Of a stretch of 64,000 nt of DNA, positions 1 to 8,136 are shown piece after piece. Both the position numbers and the translations under genes were made by a program. The notes beneath the pieces were generated by a model. It was given only the letters and a program-made list of their open reading frames with translations, was not told where the DNA came from and made no database searches. Source of the DNA: JBEKTW01 sp963727845 (GTDB lineage: Bacteria; Bacteroidota; Ignavibacteria; UBA10030; SZUA-254); assembly GCA_963727845.1 (NCBI GenBank), contig CAVSHI010000003.1, positions 806,001 through 870,000 on the forward strand, read 5' to 3'. Each line of letters opens with the position of its first letter. Positions within the stretch are counted from its first letter, which is position 1.

Positions 1-407
1 ACGAAATCAGGAAGTTCATCCTGTTCATCGGCCCCATCAGCTCGATCTTCGACTATACGACGTACTTTGTGATGCTGTACATTTTCAAATGCTGGGATCC
101 CTCCCGGGCATCGCTCTTTCAAACGGGATGGTTCGTCGAATCTCTCATGACGCAAACGCTAATCATTCACGTCATCAGAACCAACAAGATTCCATTCCTC
201 CAAAGCCGTCCGAGCCTGCCGCTTATGTTAACAACAGGGCTTATCATGCTGGTTGGCATGTGGCTGCCGTATTCTCCTTTTGCACAATCGCTTGGCATCG
301 TTGACCTCCCGGCTTTGTACTGGCCCATATTGCTCGTCACACTCTTATTGTACGTGACATTGACGCAGTTCGTGAAAGCATTTCTTCTGAAGAAAGGCTG
401 GATCTGA
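1..407 (+). CDS. mgtA: Magnesium-transporting P-type ATPase, C-terminal fragment
   Basis: The frame is open from base 3 and stops at 405-407, giving the last 134 residues of a protein that starts outside the window. The fragment is made of hydrophobic helices and contains FDYTTYF, a WFVESL segment and a long IIHVIRTNKIPF stretch, as in the cation-transporting ATPase C-terminal domain of MgtA/MgtB. Family knowledge: these P3-type pumps import Mg2+ across the inner membrane at the cost of ATP. The phosphorylation and nucleotide-binding domains would lie upstream, so the subtype cannot be settled here. No partner such as MgtC is visible. Confidence 0.85.
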   Translation, partial: EIRKFILFIGPISSIFDYTTYFVMLYIFKCWDPSRASLFQTGWFVESLMTQTLIIHVIRTNKIPFLQSRPSLPLMLTTGLIMLVGMWLPYSPFAQSLGIVDLPALYWPILLVTLLLYVTLTQFVKAFLLKKGWI

Positions 408-466
408 TCGGATGAAGGCATGAGACCGATCTTTTCCAATAACGAGAATCCGGAATTCTTTTCCGC

Positions 467-1429
467 ATGGGTCAACTAGTGCGCCGTCTCCGATTCTTGC
501 GCCCCGTCGACGCATTGACCATTGCCTTTGCGTTCTTCTTGTCGGCCATTTGCCTGGTCATCGCACCGCGCTTCAGCCTGTGGTTTTGGATCATCTGCAT
601 CAACGTACTCGCGAGCGCCGTCGTTATCGTGTTTGCCCGGATAGCCGCCGATGCGACGGGCACTTCGAATCTCGGCGAGCACCCGCGGGAGAATGTTCTT
701 CTGAAGATTATCTACGATTGGTACCCGGCGCCGATTGTTTTTCTCTCCTTTAAGGAGATTTACCTCATTCTACAGGCCCTCGGATTACCCGACCGCGACA
801 ACGTCCTGATCGCCATCGACCGATGGATTTTCGGCGTTCACCCGACAGTCTGGCTGTATCAATTTGCCACACCTGTGGTGACAGAAATTCTTGAGATCGC
901 ATACGCAAGCTTTTACATCCTGATGCTGATAACAGGCCTCGAACCGTACATGCGGAAGGATTACGGAAAGTTCAATTTCATCATCTTCACATTCCTCTAT
1001 GGTTTTTTCCTGTCATACATCGGATACCTGCTTGTCCCGGGAGTCGGGCCGCGATTCACACTTCACGATTTCTCGGCTTTGAAGAATGAATTGCCCGGCA
1101 TTTTCTGCACCGATGCAATTCGCGATTTCCTTAACGCAGGGGAATCCATCCCCCGGAATGCGGCCAGTGCAATTGCGACAGTCCAGCGGGACGTGTTCCC
1201 GAGCGGCCATACAGAGATGACACTCATTGTCATCTATCTCGCAGCGAAATTCAAACTTAGAAGTCGCTATTTCTTGTTTATTTTGGGGACGTTGCTTATC
1301 TTTGCGACGGTCTATTTGCGATACCATTACGTGGTCGACCTGATCGCGGGCGCTCTATTCATGATGTTTACTGTCTGGTCGGCTCCAAAATTATATGCCC
1401 GGTGGGAAAGATTCCGGACTCGCACTTAA
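467..1429 (+). CDS. PAP2-family membrane phosphatase (Aur1/Ipt1-like)
   Basis: This 320-residue protein has about six hydrophobic segments. It carries the two C-terminal signatures of the PAP2 superfamily: PSGHTE at residues 245-250 and RYHYVVD at 285-291, which supply the catalytic histidines. The usual first motif (KX6RP) is not clear, as in inositol-phosphorylceramide-synthase-like members. Known members dephosphorylate or transfer lipid phosphate head groups at the membrane. The substrate cannot be read from the sequence; phosphatidate, undecaprenyl diphosphate and inositol phospholipids are all possible. It follows the mgtA fragment by 60 bases on the same strand. No Shine-Dalgarno site is visible before the ATG at 467. 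Confidence 0.8.
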   Translation: MGQLVRRLRFLRPVDALTIAFAFFLSAICLVIAPRFSLWFWIICINVLASAVVIVFARIAADATGTSNLGEHPRENVLLKIIYDWYPAPIVFLSFKEIYLILQALGLPDRDNVLIAIDRWIFGVHPTVWLYQFATPVVTEILEIAYASFYILMLITGLEPYMRKDYGKFNFIIFTFLYGFFLSYIGYLLVPGVGPRFTLHDFSALKNELPGIFCTDAIRDFLNAGESIPRNAASAIATVQRDVFPSGHTEMTLIVIYLAAKFKLRSRYFLFILGTLLIFATVYLRYHYVVDLIAGALFMMFTVWSAPKLYARWERFRTRT

Positions 1430-1549
1430 CCATGATCTGTTGCGTCGCATCGACCCGATGATCTTAACAACCGGTCGACGGGGACCGGCGATTAAAGTCG
1501 TCAGTATTGAAATGATTCTGTTACAATTGCTTTGAAGGAGGAAGAACCC

Positions 1550-2083
1550 ATGCTTAGGAAGAACTTAGCCGTAATTCTCGGTATCATCCTTATTCTCGCC
1601 GGATGGATGTTGGGGGGGTGTTCCACGAAGGATCCCGACAGATACTATAATGACCGTGAGGGTTTCTCCATTAAATTCCCAACGGCATGGGAGAAGCAGG
1701 AGGGAGTTTTGGCGATAAAAGTCATCGCCAAGGCGCCTCAGAACGGTGCGACGAATCAATTCCGGGAAGATGTCAATGTGGCCGTCGACAGACTGCTGAA
1801 AGCCATGACCATCGAAGAATACTTCCAGCAGAGCGTGACTAATATGAAGAAAGTGCTAACCGAATTTCAAGATCTGGAGAAGGGACAGGGTTTCATCGAC
1901 GACTACGACGCGAAGTGGATGGTTTACACCCACAAGATGGGCGCTTCGACCTTCAAAGTCCTCGTGTACATGATTGTAAAAGATAACCGGGGTTACGTGA
2001 TTACTTGTACGGCTCTACCGGACCGGTTTTACACTTTCAGGAGCGAGTTCGAGGACATCGCGCAGAGCTTCCAGTTTGAATAA
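1550..2083 (+). CDS. Putative lipoprotein of unknown function
   Basis: The ATG at 1550 is chosen over the TTG at 1532 because AAGGAGGAAG lies just upstream and because it begins a clean signal peptide: two basic residues, a hydrophobic run and a lipobox ending LGGC with Cys24. The mature part, about 150 residues, contains a FSIKFPTAWE segment early on. That pattern is common in PsbP-like or DUF1795-like secreted proteins of Bacteroidota, with a C-terminal half of alternating beta-strands. I do not recognise a specific function. It is probably attached to a membrane on the periplasmic side. It has a strong ribosome binding site for this genome and appears monocistronic, with the next gene converging on it. 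Confidence 0.75.
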   Translation: MLRKNLAVILGIILILAGWMLGGCSTKDPDRYYNDREGFSIKFPTAWEKQEGVLAIKVIAKAPQNGATNQFREDVNVAVDRLLKAMTIEEYFQQSVTNMKKVLTEFQDLEKGQGFIDDYDAKWMVYTHKMGASTFKVLVYMIVKDNRGYVITCTALPDRFYTFRSEFEDIAQSFQFE

Positions 2084-2150
2084 GACAGGGGGATTCTTCA
2101 ATATTCTCAACCTCGGGGACGGCGCTCCGAGCCAGATCCCTAACTTGCAG

Positions 2151-3557
2151 TTATAGAAATATCCACCACACCAGCGCGAATACTGGAATCAAGATCGGTA
2201 TTGAATACTTGAATATATAACCACCGAAGCTCGGACACCGGGCGCCCGCATGGTCGGCTATGGATTTTACCATGAAGTTCGGCGCGTTGCCAATGTAGGT
2301 CATCGCGCCAAAGAAAACCGCGGCGATTGAAATCGCCTTCAGATACGCGCTGTGGTTACCGATGAGATAAGCAGTTTGGATATAGTCAACGGGAACGCGT
2401 CCTGCGGATACGGGGCCGGGGTGGTTTGCCATCAGCGTCGCGACGGTGGCGCGAATTTCTTCAGCGTGGACGCCGGCGACATCCACGAGTCCGATACCGT
2501 TCGTTGAAATCACATGTTGCACCTGCTGGATGATGTCCCGGTCGACGAACAGACCCACGGACGCGCTGAGAAAATTGAGGTATGTCGGCGCATTGGCAAG
2601 CACACTCGATAAAATCCCCGTCCCCCAGTAAAAATTCCCGGCAGAAACGATCCCAATCTTCGCGGAATTCATTTCCAGCCATTCGAGGGCAGGGACCATT
2701 GTTGCAAATATCCCGAAGAACAGAATTGCAACCTCCTTCAGCGGCAGAAAATGGAACTCGTTCCTTTCATGAATCTCTCTCTTCGTCGTGAGGTATGATC
2801 CAAGCGCCGCAGCAGCCATGATGGACTCCCGGGCGAAGATCGGATGCTCTACGAAGACCGCGCCAAGAATTATCAGGAGAAAAAGAATATTATGAATCCC
2901 TCCGATTTCGAATCCGTCGCTGAGATCTTCTTCACCTGCCCGGGATTCCAAGGTTTCCGATCTTTGAAAACTCAGGTAGTCGATGATGAAAAAAACCGAG
3001 AGAATGATTCCCACCGCCAGCGCCCAGGCCTGCCAGACGTTTTCGAGGATCCAGAAGAACGGAACTCCTTTGAGATACCCGAGAAACGGCGGCGGATCGC
3101 CTATCGGAGTAAGCACGCCCCCGATATTGCTGACAAGAAAGATGAAGAAAACCACGTGGTAGCCGCGAAGCCGAGAACGGTTCATACGGATGTACGGACG
3201 GATCATGATCATCGACGCACCCGTGGTGCCAAAGATATTTGACGCCACAGCGCCGGCAGCGAGGAATAATAGATTGGAACGCGGTGTAGATTTTCCGCCG
3301 AGGCGAATATGCATCCCTCCCGCGACTACATACAACGATCCTATTAGAACGATAAGACTTACGTACTCGTATCCCGCCGACCATATCCTCTGGGGATTCC
3401 GGAGAACGAAAAAGTAATATACAATGGTAACGGCACTTAATCCGAAGGCCACGAGCGGGTAATTCCTCTCCCACCACCGCTTGTTCACAAGCGGCATTAC
3501 AGCGATTGCGGATAAGAGAAGAACGAAGGGAATTATCATGCATGAACCCACAGGCAT
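2151..3557 (-). CDS. NhaD-like sodium:proton antiporter (ion transporter superfamily)
   Basis: This 468-residue integral membrane protein has about a dozen hydrophobic segments. Residues 110-121 (GTTGASMIMIRP) and 143-160 (SNIGGVLTPIGDPPPFLG) match the paired re-entrant motifs of NhaD/citrate-type transporters. The GDPP box is typical of the antiporter branch. Known NhaD proteins export Na+ or Li+ in exchange for protons. It is the last gene of the leftward hut run, 74 bases after fchA. It may be co-transcribed with that run, but nothing shows a link to histidine use. The start could instead be the Met at residue 7 (3539); no ribosome binding site decides between them. Confidence 0.75.
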   Translation of the reverse strand: MPVGSCMIIPFVLLLSAIAVMPLVNKRWWERNYPLVAFGLSAVTIVYYFFVLRNPQRIWSAGYEYVSLIVLIGSLYVVAGGMHIRLGGKSTPRSNLLFLAAGAVASNIFGTTGASMIMIRPYIRMNRSRLRGYHVVFFIFLVSNIGGVLTPIGDPPPFLGYLKGVPFFWILENVWQAWALAVGIILSVFFIIDYLSFQRSETLESRAGEEDLSDGFEIGGIHNILFLLIILGAVFVEHPIFARESIMAAAALGSYLTTKREIHERNEFHFLPLKEVAILFFGIFATMVPALEWLEMNSAKIGIVSAGNFYWGTGILSSVLANAPTYLNFLSASVGLFVDRDIIQQVQHVISTNGIGLVDVAGVHAEEIRATVATLMANHPGPVSAGRVPVDYIQTAYLIGNHSAYLKAISIAAVFFGAMTYIGNAPNFMVKSIADHAGARCPSFGGYIFKYSIPILIPVFALVWWIFL

Positions 3558-3631
3558 GACAAGCTTCGCGCCACCGGGGACCGGCGAAACCCGCGAACGA
3601 CAGTCATCGACCGGGCATCAGAATGCCGGCG

Positions 3632-4267
3632 TCATCGTGGTCCGCTGATCTTGCGACGGACAATGTTCATTACTTCTTCCGTTTTCATCTTGCTCGTCTT
3701 GAGCAACGATGCAACCTCTTCTGACTTCCAGCCGACAAATTCAGCATCCTTGATACCGCCCAGATTGATTTGCACGTTGAGAGAAGCGCCCTCGGCGGCC
3801 GCATGCAGCATCAGCGCACTCACCCCCGCATCACTGAGGGAATTTGCATTACCTTTTTCCGCCACCACTTTTGCCAATGCAAGCGCATCAATCACATGTT
3901 TCATGACTTCAAGAGGAACGAGGGCAGCTTCTTTCGTCGCCGCCTCGACAGCAGCCGCCCGGAGCGCCTTTTGGTCTTCCGTGTCCTTCGGCAACCCGAA
4001 CGCTTCCATCACTTTATTGAACGCGACGGTGTCGCTGTCGACAAGCCGCGTAAAAGTCTGCCGCAACTGCTCTGATTGCCGCACGATATTCTTCATTTCA
4101 GGTTCAACGTCGGCGTACTTCTTTTTGCCGATCGTCAAATTGCAAACCATTGATGTCAGTGCAACGCCCAGGGCACCCGACAATGCTGCGACACTGCCTC
4201 CCCCGGGTGCGGGGGAGTTCGATGCAAGTTCATCAAGGAATGTCGTGACTGTTTCTTCTATAAGCAT
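3632..4267 (-). CDS. fchA: Formimidoyltetrahydrofolate cyclodeaminase
   Basis: This 211-residue stand-alone protein matches the C-terminal half of bifunctional FTCD. The Gly-rich SPAPGGGSVAALSGALG segment near residues 18-36 is the folate-site signature. The helical remainder with DSDTVAFNKVMEA is also typical. It converts 5-formimino-THF to 5,10-methenyl-THF and ammonia. The neighbour ftcD supplies its substrate, so the two genes split the activity that is fused in vertebrates. The gene lies 80 bases downstream of ftcD. Together they show that histidine nitrogen and the formimino carbon go to glutamate, ammonia and the folate pool rather than through HutG or HutF. Confidence 0.9.
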   Translation of the reverse strand: MLIEETVTTFLDELASNSPAPGGGSVAALSGALGVALTSMVCNLTIGKKKYADVEPEMKNIVRQSEQLRQTFTRLVDSDTVAFNKVMEAFGLPKDTEDQKALRAAAVEAATKEAALVPLEVMKHVIDALALAKVVAEKGNANSLSDAGVSALMLHAAAEGASLNVQINLGGIKDAEFVGWKSEEVASLLKTSKMKTEEVMNIVRRKISGPR

Positions 4268-4347
4268 GTTGATTCTCCTTCAATCCACCGCTGTTCGCCT
4301 TTGGCGGGATGTCTCTCGCGAGAGAGATGACAGCGAGAGGGTCGTTA

Positions 4348-5352
4348 CTAGATCATGTATTCAATTATTTTTGTCTTTGGATCGAAAGGCTCAAGCTGAC
4401 TGAGCCCGAGACGTTCAATCGCTGTATGAATTAGTTGTTCCTCACTCGTCGATGCGGCCGGGCTGCCGGCATAGAAGGTCCCTGCAAGCAACAGCGCTTC
4501 CTTGGGAATCAATCCCACCACCTCGCTTCCCGTCACATCGACCCCGAGGTTCTGCGCTTCCTTTCTCACTTCCTCATACGCACGGTGCGGCGGCGTAATG
4601 TCGTAATTCGTGAGATTGATGGAAACCTGGGCAATCTTGAAACGTTCGAGAAAAACTCCCATCGCTTTGACGGATTTCAAGGAACCGGGAATCTTTGTCG
4701 AATTTCCACTCGCATTCTTCACCGTTCTCCCGCTCTCACGGATCCGCACGGCGATTTCCTGGGCGATCTCCTTCTTGTCGGTTTTGAGATTGACATTGTA
4801 GGCAATCAGAAAACACCGCGCTCCAGTCACGGTTGCCCCGGATTTCTCGTTGAGAACGGGTTCTCCGTAGTCCGGCCGCCATGCAGAATCCTTGAGTTTA
4901 TCCCGGAGTGCTTCATACTCGCCTTTTCTGACATTGGCAAGATTCCTTCTCTCGGGCATGCGCGCCGCTTCCTCGTAGAGATAAACGGGGATATGAAGCT
5001 CTTCGGCCACGCGCTTGCCGTATTCGTTGGAAAGCCGTACACAATCGGCCATAGTGACTCCGGAAACCGGCACGAACGGGACGACATCCGCTGCACCGAT
5101 CCGCGGATGCTGGCCCTCGTGATGCCGCATATCGATCATATCTGCGGCAGTCTTTGTCGCCTGAAACGCGGCCTCTTTCACGGCCTCTGGCTCACCAACG
5201 AACGTCACGACACAACGGTTGTAATCCTTGTCCGGCTCAACGCCGAGGAGTTTCACCCCGCGCACCCGACGGATGCTGTCGCCAATCGCTTTGATGGTGC
5301 GTTCATTCCGCCCCTCGCTAAAATTCGGGACACATTCCACAATTGGTTTCAT
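4348..5352 (-). CDS. ftcD: Glutamate formimidoyltransferase
   Basis: The 334-residue protein corresponds to the N-terminal, transferase half of FTCD. VECVPNFSEGR at residues 5-15 and HEGQHPR at 78-84 are conserved. His82 coincides in number with the catalytic histidine of mammalian FTCD. It moves the formimino group from N-formimino-L-glutamate to tetrahydrofolate in the cytoplasm, releasing glutamate. It starts four bases after the stop of the DUF429 gene and is followed by fchA, so the last steps of histidine degradation are contiguous. Length and motifs are normal and no odd features are seen. Confidence 0.92.
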   Translation of the reverse strand: MKPIVECVPNFSEGRNERTIKAIGDSIRRVRGVKLLGVEPDKDYNRCVVTFVGEPEAVKEAAFQATKTAADMIDMRHHEGQHPRIGAADVVPFVPVSGVTMADCVRLSNEYGKRVAEELHIPVYLYEEAARMPERRNLANVRKGEYEALRDKLKDSAWRPDYGEPVLNEKSGATVTGARCFLIAYNVNLKTDKKEIAQEIAVRIRESGRTVKNASGNSTKIPGSLKSVKAMGVFLERFKIAQVSINLTNYDITPPHRAYEEVRKEAQNLGVDVTGSEVVGLIPKEALLLAGTFYAGSPAASTSEEQLIHTAIERLGLSQLEPFDPKTKIIEYMI

Positions 5353-5356
5353 CTTC

Positions 5357-5989
5357 TCAAAAAGGCTTTCCCTTGTTATTCGATACAGGCACTACAATTG
5401 CGCCCTCTCTGAAATTGCCCAGCACTTCGGCTTTCCCCCGCAAGAACAAGTGTCCGACAAGAGCGCCCGTCACGGCATCAAGCTCGTCGCCGTTCATTTT
5501 CTTATCCAGACCTTTCGCTCCGAGCTTCCGCAGCCCTCTCAGGAGTTTTTCCAGCCCTTCCTGCTTCCTCGGAATTCCCCAGACATCCTGTGCCGCGCCC
5601 GGATACATTTCGATGACTTCATACCCTTTGCGCTTCAATTTCTTTTGCAGTGCAATGCCGCGCAGGGTCAGGGAGCGCATCGGACCGAGAGTAATCGGAA
5701 AGAACCGGATACCCCGCCTGAGCAATTCCCTGTCACATACGCGGAAATGCTGTCCGTTGCGGTCATCGATCGTTTTTCTTCCCGGCGGGAGATTCAGGGG
5801 CGCATCGATCGCCACGAGGTCCGGTTTCGCCTGCTCGACAAAATCGAAGATTTCATCGTCTGCGTAGACTGTGGTCCATGAAGTTATCGTTTTTCCTCTC
5901 AACGTACAAATCCCGGTGTTGCGCTTCGGACTCCCCGCAAGGTCTATACCGACGACAGTGAGAATCCGGTTTTTCCTGTCAGAATTCAA
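5357..5989 (-). CDS. DUF429 protein embedded in the hut operon
   Basis: This 210-residue protein has an RNase-H-like start (VGIDLAGSPKRNTGI at about 13-27), a second acidic strand AIDAPLNLPPG, and a C-terminal GDELDAVTGAL helix. This is the DUF429 family, predicted from fold comparison to be a nuclease or phosphotransferase but without an assigned reaction. It overlaps hutI by four bases (ATGA) and ends four bases before ftcD, so it is translationally coupled inside a catabolic operon. The family's predicted nuclease role does not explain this placement. The acidic residues of the RNase-H-like core (D15, D81 region and the late D) appear to be present. Function is unknown. Confidence 0.75.
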   Translation of the reverse strand: MNSDRKNRILTVVGIDLAGSPKRNTGICTLRGKTITSWTTVYADDEIFDFVEQAKPDLVAIDAPLNLPPGRKTIDDRNGQHFRVCDRELLRRGIRFFPITLGPMRSLTLRGIALQKKLKRKGYEVIEMYPGAAQDVWGIPRKQEGLEKLLRGLRKLGAKGLDKKMNGDELDAVTGALVGHLFLRGKAEVLGNFREGAIVVPVSNNKGKPF

Positions 5990-7224
5990 GAACGGTTCCT
6001 CGCTTGATTACCTGTTTCGGCGTGATTCTCCCCGAAATGATACGGGAGAAATTTATAGTCCGGGATGTTCAGGACCACCATGTCGGCCTTTTTCCCGACC
6101 TCGATGCTTCCCACTTCATCCGAAAGCCCGACGGCAGCGGCGGCATTGATGGTTGACGCGGTTATTGCTTCCTCCGGAGTCATGCGCATTTGCGTGCAGG
6201 CGATTGTCATCATCAAAGGCATGCTGTACGACATACATGAACCCGGATTGAAATCGGTCGCGATCGCGACGGGAACGCCGGCGTCAATCAGCGCTCGTGC
6301 TGGTGCATAGCGATGGTTGAGGAAAAATGAAACCCCCGGCAGCAGCGTCGCGACGACTCCCGCGCCGGCAATAGCTTGTATTTCACTGTCCGTTATGTGC
6401 TCGAGATGGTCGGCAGATATGGCGCCCAGTTTCGCAGCGAGTCCCGCTCCACCCGACGCGCTGAGCTCGTTCGCATGTATCTTCGGCATAAGGCCGAATT
6501 GTTTACCGTTCCGAAGAATTGTCTCGCTCTCCGCAACATCAAAATATCCGGCTTCGCAAAACACATCACAGAAGGTCGCAAGCTTGTGAGAAGCAACGTA
6601 GGGGATCATACGTTCGTTGATCTCGCGCACATACTCCTTTTTGTTTGCCTCGAACTCCGGCGGGACGGCATGCGCGCCGAGAAATGTCGAGACAATCGAA
6701 ATCACTTCTTCTTTTTCCAGCTCGACAATTGACTCAAGCATTTTGATCTCATTGTCCATGTCGAGCCCGTAGCCGCTTTTAATCTCCACCGTTGTAGTTC
6801 CGTGGTGCAGCATGTTGTTCAACCATTGCCGGGCTTGCTTCTTCAGCTCCTTCTTCGTCGCTTCACGCGTCTGCCGCACCGTATTCAGGATCCCGCCGCC
6901 CCGCTCTGCAATCTCCTGATACGTCATTCCTGCGCTTCGCATTGCAAACTCAGCCTCACGGCTGCCGCCGAATACCAGATGAGTGTGTGAGTCGACGAAA
7001 CCGGGCATCACGACGTTGTTCATGCAATCAACCACGTCGGCTTCTTTGAGACTACCCAGCGCAAGATCTTCCATCCGGCCGACCCAGGTGATCGTGTCGC
7101 CCTCCACGATAACGGCGGCATTTTCGATCAAACCGACGTCGTTCATGTCATGACCGATCTTTACTTTCTTGCCGTGCGCAGACACGGTGACAAGTTGCTG
7201 TATATCGAGAAGTGCAAGTTTCAT
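5986..7224 (-). CDS. hutI: Imidazolonepropionase
   Basis: This 412-residue amidohydrolase hydrolyses imidazolone-5-propionate to N-formimino-L-glutamate, the third step of histidine degradation. Metal ligands are visible in DSHTHLVFGG (His80, His82), KIHANELSASGG and ATDFNPGS, and the ADHLEHI segment is typical of HutI. Length is normal for the family. It begins the run hutI, DUF429, ftcD, fchA and overlaps the next gene by four bases. hutU lies about 3 kb upstream, separated by accessory genes. A leader of about 250 bases upstream contains a run of ten G residues (7351-7360). Confidence 0.93.
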   Translation of the reverse strand: MKLALLDIQQLVTVSAHGKKVKIGHDMNDVGLIENAAVIVEGDTITWVGRMEDLALGSLKEADVVDCMNNVVMPGFVDSHTHLVFGGSREAEFAMRSAGMTYQEIAERGGGILNTVRQTREATKKELKKQARQWLNNMLHHGTTTVEIKSGYGLDMDNEIKMLESIVELEKEEVISIVSTFLGAHAVPPEFEANKKEYVREINERMIPYVASHKLATFCDVFCEAGYFDVAESETILRNGKQFGLMPKIHANELSASGGAGLAAKLGAISADHLEHITDSEIQAIAGAGVVATLLPGVSFFLNHRYAPARALIDAGVPVAIATDFNPGSCMSYSMPLMMTIACTQMRMTPEEAITASTINAAAAVGLSDEVGSIEVGKKADMVVLNIPDYKFLPYHFGENHAETGNQARNRS

Positions 7225-7475
7225 AATTCTATGATGTGCTTCATTCTGTGCAACGGTCTCAAAAGATACTCAAAAACATTCGTTCTTTCAAGGTGGACGG
7301 GGCTCCAAGTCGCGAAGCGAGCATCTCTAGCATACACCTGCATCGTTCAAGGGGGGGGGGCGTGGCGTCAAGAAAGCAACCATCAGAGGATTAAGTGGGA
7401 GGGGTGCACAGCGCCGGGGACAACAGCCGATCTTGCCCGCGCGTCACTTAACCGTATGCGCTGCAAACTGATGAA

Positions 7476-7931
7476 TCAAAGCGTTATTCGATAGAGATTC
7501 CATTCCTTCATATGCTTCGCCCCGAGCTTTTCATAGAAGCGGATGGCAGACGTATTCCAGCCGAGCACCGTCCATTCCATGCGACCGCACCGGCGCCGGC
7601 GCGCCACACCCCAATAATACTTGAACAACTTGATCCCGACCCCTTCCTTCCGGTATTCCCTCAAGACGAATATGTCTTCGAGATACAGGGTTGGCAAAGC
7701 AAGAAAAGATGAATACGTTTCGAAAAAAATTGCATAGCCGACTGCCTTCCGGTCGACAAAAGCGATCAACGCTTCAAAGCGCTTTCGTTTACCGAACGCG
7801 TCGCGGAGAAGTCGGCTGCGAGCCGAACGGGACGGTTTCTTCAATTTCTCGTAATCTGCCAGAGCATCGACGAGTTCCAGGAATTGCTTGCCGTCTTTCT
7901 TGCCGGCCGGTCGGACAATGATGGATTTCAT
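7476..7931 (-). CDS. GNAT N-acetyltransferase (diamine acetyltransferase-like)
   Basis: The start at 7931 (MKSIIVRPAG) is preferred because the stop of the upstream Cys-rich gene lies at 7933-7935, giving the coupled arrangement TGAGATG; the longer frame from 7988 would overlap that gene. The 151-residue product carries the GNAT acetyl-CoA loop with the preceding strand (YLEDIFVLREYRKEGVGIKL) and the late NTSAIRFYEKLGA strand-helix. YLEDIFV followed by the glycine loop is characteristic of spermidine/spermine-type acetyltransferases, so a small polyamine or amino substrate is likely but unproven. It is probably co-transcribed with the small upstream gene. Confidence 0.8.
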   Translation of the reverse strand: MKSIIVRPAGKKDGKQFLELVDALADYEKLKKPSRSARSRLLRDAFGKRKRFEALIAFVDRKAVGYAIFFETYSSFLALPTLYLEDIFVLREYRKEGVGIKLFKYYWGVARRRRCGRMEWTVLGWNTSAIRFYEKLGAKHMKEWNLYRITL

Positions 7932-7932
7932 C

Positions 7933-8133
7933 TCAGTGTTCTTTCTCGACGTGGGAAAATCGTTGTGTGTAACCATTACATCGCACAACGGGCAGTGACG
8001 GGTACCTGGGGAACGACGGATCAGTTTTAGACATCAGGCAGAGCACGAATGTCGAACCTTTTTCATTCTGAATACATTTAGCGTACTTGCACTGTGTGCA
8101 TAAGCCCGCACCATCAGGAATTTTTCGGTTCAT
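7933..8133 (-). CDS. Small Cys-rich protein (CxxC...C pattern)
   Basis: This is a 66-residue protein with CTQCKYAKCI near the N-terminus, a further Cys in FVLCLMS, and a DPSFPRYPSLPVVRCNGY tail. The spacing of the four or five cysteines and the DPxFPxYPxLPVxxC block match a small uncharacterised family I have seen annotated as hypothetical in many phyla. A metal site, zinc or Fe-S, is plausible. No signal peptide or membrane segment is seen. It ends one base before the acetyltransferase start and lies just downstream of the metalloprotease gene. Function unknown. Confidence 0.7.
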   Translation of the reverse strand: MNRKIPDGAGLCTQCKYAKCIQNEKGSTFVLCLMSKTDPSFPRYPSLPVVRCNGYTQRFSHVEKEH

Positions 8134-8136
8134 GAA

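Noticed and set aside
3651..4403. 250-codon plus-strand frame opposite fchA
   Set aside because: Antisense shadow of a conserved gene with Ser/Ala-rich low-complexity translation.
4435..5412. 325-codon plus-strand frame opposite ftcD
   Set aside because: Antisense shadow; no recognisable domain and the opposite strand encodes all FTCD motifs.
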